Source of the DNA: a virus
Reading direction: 5' to 3' (one strand)
DNA length: 64,000 bases
Virus record (IMG/VR): IMGVR_UViG_3300050821_006485
Span: 1 to 64,000 of that record
Positions 14,250 to 20,019 of the stretch are shown here, piece after piece. Position numbers and translations under genes: made by a program. The stretch's first letter is position 1. Every line of letters begins with the position of its first letter. Below the pieces are notes generated by a model. The model made no database searches, had not been told where the DNA came from, and worked only from the letters and a program-made list of their open reading frames with translations.

Positions 14250-14278
14250 TTGACACGCTCCTAAGAATTTGCTATTAT
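14250..14278 (+). promoter_or_regulatory. sigma70-type promoter of the Y RNA / Ro60 region
   Basis: TTGACA (14250-14255), exactly 17 bp, TATTAT (14273-14278). Transcription would start near 14285 and read through the structured RNAs and the Ro60 gene. Confidence 0.8.
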
Positions 14279-14284
14279 TTGAAT

Positions 14285-14540
14285 TGTTACTATGGAAGAA
14301 CGAACTCCGCAAGGGTTCGCATATTCCCCGTTAACTTGATGACGACTTGTCCAGAGGGTGGCCACCCTAAGTTGTCAGGAAGGCGGAAATTATAAGCGCC
14401 TATGGAAGGACAAGTTGGTCATGACAATTCCATAGGCCGATAAATGAGCACCTACGCTTACCGTATTGGAGGCCCGTGGAAATCGGCCAGATTTTAATTT
14501 TGGGCTAATCTTTCAATAGATGTGCCTGGCAAACCGCCCG
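14285..14540 (+). ncRNA. structured RNA with long-range and competing helices
   Basis: No gene fits. Helices seen: TGACGACTT (14340-14348) with AAGTTGTCA (14369-14377), enclosing a GGGT-GGCC-ACCC hairpin. A perfect 10-bp stem GCCTATGGAA (14398-14407) pairs with TTCCATAGGC (14428-14437). Its loop carries GGACAAGT (14408-14415), which can pair with ACTTGTCC (14345-14352), that is a pseudoknot or a switch with the first helix. A GTGCC...GGCAC stem lies at 14522-14543. It precedes the three Y RNA candidates and may be a further RNA of the same locus. Confidence 0.55.
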
Positions 14541-14561
14541 GCACGCCCAAGCGTATTCTAA

Positions 14562-14628
14562 ACTGTGATGGCGTTTGCGGTGAGTTACTTCTATGGTGAA
14601 AACACTCCCGCTATTTGTTCCTCACAGT
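14562..14628 (+). ncRNA. candidate Y RNA 1 (Ro60-binding type)
   Basis: Lower stem ACTGTGA (14562-14568) with TCACAGT (14622-14628). An asymmetric internal loop follows, then an upper stem GCGG-GAG with CTC-CCGC. The 5' strand GATGGCG...GTGAGTTACTTC and the 3' strand TTTGTTCCTC recur in candidates 2 and 3. Architecture (terminal stem, bulged conserved helix, variable loop) is that of Y RNAs, which hold Ro60. It lacks a tRNA-like part. Confidence 0.55.
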
Positions 14629-14637
14629 AAGTTCAAG

Positions 14638-14724
14638 GCGTCCGTAGTGTATGGCGAGGGCTACTTCTTCCATAATAGAACCGCCCTTAAGTGGGCATAT
14701 CTCTTGCCGCTTGTTCTCGGATGC
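14638..14724 (+). ncRNA. candidate Y RNA 2 (Ro60-binding type)
   Basis: Lower stem GCGTCCG (14638-14644) with CGGATGC (14718-14724). Conserved 5' strand TATGGCGAGGGCTACTTC, upper helix GGC-GAG with CTC-TT-GCC, 3' strand GCTTGTTCTC. The distal part has a GCCC/GGGC hairpin (14683-14696). Same plan and same sequence blocks as candidates 1 and 3. Confidence 0.5.
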
Positions 14725-14737
14725 GAAGTTTTAAGAT

Positions 14738-14870
14738 TGTCGATGGTGTAGGACAGTGTTACTTCAATGCTAATGACGAGGTTGCGGGTTTGAGTCCCGT
14801 CGGATTCTTCGGAATCTGTAGCTCAATTGACTAGAGCGCGAAAATCTCACTGACCGTTTGTTCCTCGACA
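14738..14870 (+). ncRNA. candidate Y RNA 3 with permuted tRNA mimic (YrlA-like)
   Basis: Outer stem TGTCGA (14738-14743) with TCGACA (14865-14870), and CAGTG (14754-14758) with CACTG (14848-14852). Conserved GATGGTG...GTGTTACTTC and TTTGTTCCTC strands are present. Inside lies a circularly permuted tRNA: T arm GCGGG-TTTGAGT-CCCGT (14784-14800), then acceptor 3' strand CGGATTC joined by a TTCG tetraloop to acceptor 5' strand GAATCTG (14801-14818). TA and a D arm GCTC-AATTGACTA-GAGC (14821-14837) follow. This is the layout of bacterial YrlA RNAs, which tether effectors to Ro60 and imitate tRNA. Confidence 0.75.
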
Positions 14871-14898
14871 TAAATTCAGCACTTACTCAGGAGGCTGT

Positions 14899-16296
14899 AT
14901 GGCAGGACTAAATGTAGCACGACGTAAATCCTCTCCGACGCTGCGTACAGCCGAAGGCGGATTAGCGGTAAAATCGACCAAAGGCCAGGCACTCGCTCGG
15001 CTAGTCAACGCGTGCTTGCTTTGGGAGGATAACTTCTACATTGACGGGCAGAGCGTAGCCGATTTGATCGCTAAGCTTGTCCACGAGGTTACTCCTGAAG
15101 TTGCGCAGACCATTGCCGTAAAGGCCCGTACGGAGCAGAAGCTTCGTCATGTGCCCTTGCTGGTTGCTAGGGAGATGGCGCGTGCATCTGTGGCTCATCG
15201 CCTACTTGTAGCTGATACGCTGGAACAGATTATTCAACGGCCAGACGAACTTTCTGAATTCCTTGCCATTTACTGGAAAGAAGGTAAGCAGCCCTTGTCC
15301 GCGCAAGTTAAGAAGGGATTAGCTCGCGCATTCACCAAGTTTTCCGCTTACAACCTTGCAAAATATAACCGAGACGCAGAAATCAAATTACGAGACGTGG
15401 CGTTTTTGTCTCATCCCGCGCCCAAGGACAAGGAGCAGGCTAAGACGTTTGCTCAGTTGGTCAATAAAGATCACTTTCCGAAGGCCCTAAAGTTAGGGAA
15501 ATTTTCCAAGTTGGAGACGCCGGATACGTGGGAAGTCGCGCTGTCCGCCGGTAAGGACAAAAAAGAAACATTTACTCGTCTTATTCAAGAAGAAAAGCTC
15601 GGCGCGTTGGCTTTGCTTCGCAATTTGCGAAACATGACCCAATCCGGGGTAGACGACGATGTAATCCGAGAAGCACTTGTTAGTGCGAACGCAGAAAAAG
15701 TTCTTCCATTTAGATTTATTGCAGCAGCAAAATACGGCCCTCAGTTCGAGTCAGAGCTTGAGCAGTCGATGTTCAAGTGTCTCAAAGACCACGAGAAACT
15801 TGAAGGAGAAACCGTCCTTCTGGTTGACGTTTCGGGCTCTATGGATGCGCCAATTTCTGCAAAGTCCGACTTACAGCGCTTGGATGCAGCCGTCGGTCTT
15901 GCAATGCTTCTGCGTGAAATTTGCGAGAAAGTAAAGGTATATAGTTTTTCTAACAAAGTCGCCGGGGTTCCGCCGCGCAGAGGTTTTGCTCTTGCTGAGG
16001 CGATTAAGTCGTCGCAGCCGCACATGGGAACAGCCCTAGGGGAAGCCGTGCGGGCCGTGGCGAGTGCCGAGCGGAACGCTGATCGAGTTATTGTTATTTC
16101 GGATGAACAAGCCGCAGATCGGGTAACTAATCCCTTTTCTAGAACCGGCAAGAAGGCATATATGGTCAACGTGGCAACCAACACGTACGGAGTTGCCTAC
16201 GGGGATGGCTGGAGCCGCGTAGACGGCTGGTCTGAATCCATTGTTAGTTACATTCTCGCGGAAGAAAATGAAGACGATTTAGATGACGACGAATAA
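14899..16296 (+). CDS. Ro60/Rsr orthologue (TROVE + vWA domains), 465 aa
   Basis: Ring-shaped RNA-binding protein that binds Y RNAs and the ends of misfolded RNAs, in bacteria often with exonucleases such as PNPase. The N-terminal ~290 residues are alpha-helical TROVE repeats (starts MAGLNVARRKSSP; STKGQALARLVNACLL; LVAREMARASVAHR). A von Willebrand A domain follows with the MIDAS signature LLVDVSGSMDAP (Asp at residue 310) and PHMGTALGEAV. The C-terminus is acidic (EENEDDLDDDE). CAGGAGGCTGT precedes ATG, 28 nt after candidate Y RNA 3, so RNA and protein partner are encoded together. Shorter than vertebrate Ro60 but complete in both domains. Confidence 0.9.
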   Translation: MAGLNVARRKSSPTLRTAEGGLAVKSTKGQALARLVNACLLWEDNFYIDGQSVADLIAKLVHEVTPEVAQTIAVKARTEQKLRHVPLLVAREMARASVAHRLLVADTLEQIIQRPDELSEFLAIYWKEGKQPLSAQVKKGLARAFTKFSAYNLAKYNRDAEIKLRDVAFLSHPAPKDKEQAKTFAQLVNKDHFPKALKLGKFSKLETPDTWEVALSAGKDKKETFTRLIQEEKLGALALLRNLRNMTQSGVDDDVIREALVSANAEKVLPFRFIAAAKYGPQFESELEQSMFKCLKDHEKLEGETVLLVDVSGSMDAPISAKSDLQRLDAAVGLAMLLREICEKVKVYSFSNKVAGVPPRRGFALAEAIKSSQPHMGTALGEAVRAVASAERNADRVIVISDEQAADRVTNPFSRTGKKAYMVNVATNTYGVAYGDGWSRVDGWSESIVSYILAEENEDDLDDDE

Positions 16297-16672
16297 TCTC
16301 ATCGGCTTGAGCACCTGAGTAAGAACCTGCGAGGGGTGCTCCAGCTTGAGCATAATACCCTAGCGTATTCTGTACGATTATTTAGGGAGTATTAAAGTTT
16401 GGGGAGAGGCGGAGATGTGGTCCGCGCAGCCCATGAGGGGCTGAGGACGTAGGTCAACCGGAGACGCAAGTCGGCAAGACATTACCTTCCGTTCAATAAC
16501 CACCTACCTTCCCAACCATTTTTATGGAGAAGTGCGCCTTGAGCATTTCTTAAGGTTTCGGTACATGGCCCCGAGGCACCATAACTCATTTTGTTTCTTC
16601 GACTGTTGCAGTCAATTCAATAAATGCAGAAAAACATGTTCGGAAACAAATTTCCTGACAAGGAACGTGATA
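16297..16672 (+). other. structured non-coding stretch between Ro60 and the tRNAs
   Basis: About 375 nt without a gene. Seen: a GAGCACC/GGTGCTC stem (about 16311-16342), the sequence CTTGAGCA three times (near 16308, 16345 and 16539), a CAGCCC-ATGAG-GGGCTG hairpin near 16428-16444, and a possible outer pairing of TTGGGGAG (about 16399) with CTTCCCAA (about 16507). It may hold one or more RNAs related to the Ro60 locus; no family recognised. Confidence 0.45.
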
Positions 16673-16706
16673 GAGGCCGCACGATACAAAACGGCCTCAC
16701 CTTTTT
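16673..16706 (+). terminator. rho-independent terminator before the tRNA cluster
   Basis: Perfect 7-bp stem GAGGCCG/CGGCCTC (16673-16679 with 16692-16698) followed by ACCTTTTT. It would end the Ro60 transcript. Confidence 0.75.
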
Positions 16707-16709
16707 AAA

Positions 16710-16786
16710 GCGGGTTTGGTGTTTTAACGGCAGCATTTTGGTCTTCCAAACCAGTGGTATCGGTTCGATTCCGATAACCCGCTCCA
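16710..16786 (+). tRNA. tRNA-Gly (TCC)
   Basis: Acceptor GCGGGTT/AACCCGC is perfect, anticodon arm TTGGT-CTTCCAA-ACCAG, T arm ATCGG-TTCGATT-CCGAT, discriminator T and encoded CCA. Confidence 0.85.
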
Positions 16787-16788
16787 AC

Positions 16789-16864
16789 ATTGGATTAAGA
16801 TAGCGGCTAATCGGCCCATCTCCAAAACGGTGGAACACTGGTTCGAGTCCAGTATCCTCTGCCA
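16789..16864 (+). tRNA. tRNA-Trp (CCA)-like, weak stems
   Basis: Anticodon loop CTCCAAA (anticodon CCA), T arm ACTGG-TTCGAGT-CCAGT and encoded G-CCA are clear. Acceptor (ATTGGAT with ATCCTCT) and anticodon stem have mismatches, so it may be decayed. Confidence 0.55.
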
Positions 16865-16870
16865 ATTTTT

Positions 16871-16947
16871 GCCCTTGTAGCTCAGCAGGCCAGAGCAGCA
16901 GTTTTGTAAACTGCGGGTCGGGAGTTCGATTCTCTCCTGGGGCTCCA
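16871..16947 (+). tRNA. tRNA-Thr (TGT)
   Basis: D arm GTAGCTCAGC..AGAGC, anticodon arm GCAGT-TTTGTAA-ACTGC, T arm GGGAG-TTCGATT-CTCTC, acceptor GCCCTTG/CTGGGGC with one mismatch, CCA encoded. Confidence 0.85.
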
Positions 16948-16954
16948 ATTTTAT

Positions 16955-17026
16955 GGCGTGGAAGTGAATAGGATCACCTTTGGCTCATAATCAAAAAATC
17001 CGGTTCGAGTCCGTCGAACGCTACCA
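16955..17026 (+). tRNA. tRNA-Met-like (CAT), weak T stem
   Basis: Anticodon arm TTTGG-CTCATAA-TCAAA gives anticodon CAT. A T-loop TTCGAGT and encoded A-CCA are present, but the T stem keeps only three pairs and the acceptor stem is imperfect. It could serve Met or, if modified, Ile (AUA). Confidence 0.55.
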
Positions 17027-17048
17027 TTCTAAGTAAGGAAATTTTCAA

Positions 17049-17489
17049 ATGCTAAAGTTCCTTCGCGGGTTACTCGCGGTTATTCTTTTCTCTGCTCTCC
17101 CACTAATTGCTGAATCCGTGCACCAAGGCTCTGTGCAATCCGCCTTCCTTATCCAAGGTGGAACGTTGTTTACACTGACTAGTGGAGGACCATCCGGCCC
17201 ATGTTATTTAGGAAACGGCTTCTGCTGGGACAGCGGCAGTAAATTTATTTTGCACAAAGTTGGCGGTCTCGGCCTATGTTCCTCGGTGTGTAACTTCGAT
17301 GGGACAGTAGAGTCCGTACTAAACACCAGTCTAGGCGGTGTTTGTACACAGATCAGCTTTGAGATTTCTAATGCTACTTTACAGGTGAATAGTTCATACC
17401 GTACAGGACTCCACGCGTGGTACACACAAACGTCGTGCAGTTTGCCCAGTGTCTTTATGGGCGGCGGTAGTTTATTGGTTTATAGGTAA
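17049..17489 (+). CDS. secreted Cys-rich protein (146 aa)
   Basis: Signal peptide MLKFLRGLLAVILFSALPLIAES, then a Gly/Ser/Thr-rich beta-type mature part with six Cys (GPCYLG, GFCWDS, GLCSSVC, GVCTQ, TSCSLP). Disulfides would form in the periplasm or outside. It sits between tRNA genes, a frequent landing place for cargo genes. ATG after AAGTAAGGAAATTTTCAA. Function unknown. Confidence 0.7.
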   Translation: MLKFLRGLLAVILFSALPLIAESVHQGSVQSAFLIQGGTLFTLTSGGPSGPCYLGNGFCWDSGSKFILHKVGGLGLCSSVCNFDGTVESVLNTSLGGVCTQISFEISNATLQVNSSYRTGLHAWYTQTSCSLPSVFMGGGSLLVYR

Positions 17490-17495
17490 AAGTTT

Positions 17496-17570
17496 TGGTC
17501 TCTAGCTCAACGGCAGAGCCCCGCACTGTTAATGCGACCGTTGTAGGTTCGAATCCTGCGGGACCAGCCA
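17496..17570 (+). tRNA. tRNA-Asn (GTT)
   Basis: Acceptor TGGTCTC/GGGACCA, D arm TAGCTCAACGGCAGAGC, anticodon loop CTGTTAA (anticodon GTT), T arm GTAGG-TTCGAAT-CCTGC, G-CCA encoded. A leader hairpin ACCGACT/AGTCGGT follows before the next gene. Confidence 0.88.
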
Positions 17571-17634
17571 ATTGTTGTTAAATCTAACCGACTTTAAGCA
17601 CTAGGTTCCTAGTCGGTGAACCTTAAGGAGCAGT

Positions 17635-18498
17635 ATGGTTTATCGTAATCGTTTTGTAGCCGCCATTAAAGTTGGCGGTAAGGTTCTTCGTGAAACTTCG
17701 GACTCGGTTTCTATTCCCTTTGGTTCTGAATACAGCATTCTGTTGAAGAACTTGAATTCGGTGCGTGCACAGGTAAAGGTATCTGTGGACGGGAAGGATG
17801 CTACCGAGGGAACTTGGCTGATTGTTGAGCCTAATGGCAGCATTGACCTAGAGCGTTATATACGCGATGGTAATCTGGATCGCGGAAATCGTTTTAAATT
17901 CATTGAGCGGACCAAAGACATCGAAGACCACAAAGGAATTGGTGTTGAGGATGGGCTGGTTAGAGTAGAGTACAAGATGGAGCAGGTTGTTGTGGAGCAG
18001 CCTGTTATTAGAACAAAATATTACGATCAGTGGGTCCCTGTTGAGAGGCCCTATTACTATGATCCATACTGGCCATACCATCCATATCCGAGGCGTTGGC
18101 CTTATTATGATAAGATTTGGTACGGAACCAATTCTTTAAGTAACTCTTCAACCTTCTCCTCAACATCAAATTTTGTTGGAAACGCCCATTCTTCCGGCAA
18201 TATGATGGCGATGAATCTTTCCAAATGCTCCGAACCGGTACAAGATTCTGCTTTTAATGACGCCGGAATTACCGTTCCGGGAAGTGAGAGTTCTCAGAGG
18301 TTTGTTTCTGGCGCGTATTTTAAAACCGAATCGCAGAGTGAAGTGATTGTTATTAAGTTGCGAGGCGTGGTGGCCGGAAAGAAGGTTTCTGCCCCGGTTA
18401 CGATTGAAAGAAAGCCAAAGTGTAGTACTTGCGGAAAGGTTAACAAGGGAGACGCATTGTTTTGTTCTAAGTGCGGTACGGCTTTGAATTTGATTTAG
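17635..18498 (+). CDS. zinc-ribbon phage protein (287 aa)
   Basis: The N-terminal beta-rich domain (MVYRNRFVAAIKVGGKVLRE) looks like a small jelly-roll. The middle is Tyr/Pro/Trp-rich and probably unstructured (RPYYYDPYWPYHPYPRRW). A second domain around GITVPGSESSQRF follows, and the C-terminus is a four-Cys zinc ribbon (CSTCGKVNKGDALFCSKCGT). Proteins with this order occur in several large phages, possibly virion or host-interaction factors. AAGGAGCAGT precedes ATG. Confidence 0.7.
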   Translation: MVYRNRFVAAIKVGGKVLRETSDSVSIPFGSEYSILLKNLNSVRAQVKVSVDGKDATEGTWLIVEPNGSIDLERYIRDGNLDRGNRFKFIERTKDIEDHKGIGVEDGLVRVEYKMEQVVVEQPVIRTKYYDQWVPVERPYYYDPYWPYHPYPRRWPYYDKIWYGTNSLSNSSTFSSTSNFVGNAHSSGNMMAMNLSKCSEPVQDSAFNDAGITVPGSESSQRFVSGAYFKTESQSEVIVIKLRGVVAGKKVSAPVTIERKPKCSTCGKVNKGDALFCSKCGTALNLI

Positions 18499-18539
18499 AT
18501 ATTCCACACAATGAAAGCAGTAAACTAAAGGCTTTGGCG

Positions 18540-18986
18540 ATGGAAAATTCGCCGGGCCTTTTTTATTTGCCCAAATGTACAGACGGTGCTGTGGGCCTCT
18601 GGGAGACGCACATGAAAAGTGATCCTACTCTCCGAAAATGGTTCCGCATAATTAATAAGAGATTTTTTGGCAATGAAATTACGGATAAGGTTTGTGTACG
18701 ATGGGCAAATGAGGAAGATAACGATGAAGAAGCCCGCTGCGAAGAGAAGTATATGGGGTGGGCAGACTTAGCGTCTGACGGTTATCATGAGTATGTAATT
18801 GTTCTTAGTCGAGTAAACAAAAATTCCCCGTCCACTAAGCTTATGACTCTATGCCACGAAATGTGTCACCTCGCCACGAAATTAAAAGACGACCACGGCC
18901 CGGCCTTTGAGGCGCAGAGACAGTTGATAGCAGATCGCGGAATTTTTAAGAAAAACGCCCTTAGAAAAGGGTTAACTATATTTTAA
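18540..18986 (+). CDS. SprT-like zinc metallopeptidase domain protein (148 aa)
   Basis: Contains LCHEMCHLATKLKDDHGPAF, an HExxH motif with a downstream His, and ends GLTIF. The preceding ITDKVCVRWANEED...YVIVLS strand pattern fits the SprT/SprT-like fold. ATG at 18540 (AAAGG upstream) is chosen; the frame extends into the previous gene without a better start. Such small SprT-like proteins are frequent next to terminase genes in phages; the substrate is unknown. Confidence 0.75.
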   Translation: MENSPGLFYLPKCTDGAVGLWETHMKSDPTLRKWFRIINKRFFGNEITDKVCVRWANEEDNDEEARCEEKYMGWADLASDGYHEYVIVLSRVNKNSPSTKLMTLCHEMCHLATKLKDDHGPAFEAQRQLIADRGIFKKNALRKGLTIF

Positions 18987-19001
18987 CAGGAGACGACTCA
19001 G

Positions 19002-19358
19002 ATGGAAGTTACAGCAGAAGAAGTACAGAAGGCAAATGGAGTAGTTGTTAATCAAGGCGAACAGGTTTCGGAGATTTTTAGCGGTAAAGAAGAAAAAACC
19101 GCCACTAAAGCTTTGCCGGAGCGCGTTGATCTTACTGACGCAGAAAAGTATTCACTTGCAAAAATTGAGAACGATTGGTTGAAGGCGACGGCGGAGTACT
19201 CACGATTGCAGAAGGCCGCCGAAGAAACACAGAAGGCAATTCAAGATGCGGCGAAGAAATTTCCAGAGACCATTAAAACCCTTGTTGATAAGTATGGAAT
19301 CTCCGTGGACAAATACGTGTACGATAATGTTTCGTCCGCATTTGTGTTGAAGAAATAG
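19002..19358 (+). CDS. helical hypothetical protein (118 aa)
   Basis: Starts MEVTAEEVQKANG and ends FVLKK; residues 40-100 are a long amphipathic coiled coil (YSLAKIENDWLKATAEYSRL). ACAGGAGACGACTCAG precedes ATG. Located in the run of small genes that leads to terL. Role unknown. Confidence 0.7.
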   Translation: MEVTAEEVQKANGVVVNQGEQVSEIFSGKEEKTATKALPERVDLTDAEKYSLAKIENDWLKATAEYSRLQKAAEETQKAIQDAAKKFPETIKTLVDKYGISVDKYVYDNVSSAFVLKK

Positions 19359-19366
19359 GAGCGGTA

Positions 19367-20011
19367 ATGGAGGAGGACTCGGAGCAGAAACCTACGGAGG
19401 AGTTTAATCTTCCGCCGAAGACGGAGAATGCGCAGGTAATAGTTAAGAAGGAAAAAGATTTAGGCGGCTATTCTGAAATAGCCCTTCGGAACCACGACAA
19501 TTCTTTTAGAATTCAGCGCAAAGATGCTAGCGGAAAATTTATTCGCAGTAAGAAGACCTACGCCGTAGAAACCAAAGACATAACCCGCATGATGCGGCAG
19601 ATGTTGATGGTGCCGGTAAAAGATAAAGACGGCAGGATCACTAAGGAATCAAAAAGTTTATTTGTAAAAGGCTTCGAGAATTTGGCAGATATAATGACTG
19701 CGGATTCTCGCGTTCCAGTTCTTGATAAGTTTGGAAAGCCGATTTTAATAGATGGAAAGCCACTGTTGACCAGGGACTCGAAGATGGCTATGGCATCTAT
19801 TAAGGCTTATCAGGCGTTGATGGAGCGCGGATTTGGTAAGGTACAGCCCGGTGATGAGGAAATGGATGCTTTACGCATCGCTGGAGTGAAGATTGTGGTC
19901 GTGAGTTCGCCGGAATTAATGAATCCAGAAGTAGTAAAAGAAAAACCAAAAGAGTTAGGAACGAATAGACCAAGTTTTATTGAAGCAGAAATTGTTGAGA
20001 ATAAAAGTTAG
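19367..20011 (+). CDS. hypothetical protein, terminase small-subunit candidate by position (214 aa)
   Basis: Lies directly before terL. Contains charged helices (KDITRMMRQMLMVPVK) and a segment LVKGFENLADIM-like in the middle, with a mixed polar C-terminus. No helix-turn-helix is obvious. Small terminase subunits are poorly conserved, so the assignment rests only on location. Confidence 0.45.
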   Translation: MEEDSEQKPTEEFNLPPKTENAQVIVKKEKDLGGYSEIALRNHDNSFRIQRKDASGKFIRSKKTYAVETKDITRMMRQMLMVPVKDKDGRITKESKSLFVKGFENLADIMTADSRVPVLDKFGKPILIDGKPLLTRDSKMAMASIKAYQALMERGFGKVQPGDEEMDALRIAGVKIVVVSSPELMNPEVVKEKPKELGTNRPSFIEAEIVENKS

Positions 20012-20019
20012 GACTCAAG

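Noticed and set aside
14593-14751. 52-codon ORF (MVKTLPLFVPHSKF...) upstream of Ro60
   Set aside because: Spans the 3' half of Y RNA 1, all of Y RNA 2 and the 5' half of Y RNA 3. The helices explain the sequence better, and its GGTGAG site is weak.
16617-16948. Leftward ORFs over the tRNA cluster
   Set aside because: Classic false translations of antisense tRNA sequence (for example GLEPVFHRFGDGP).
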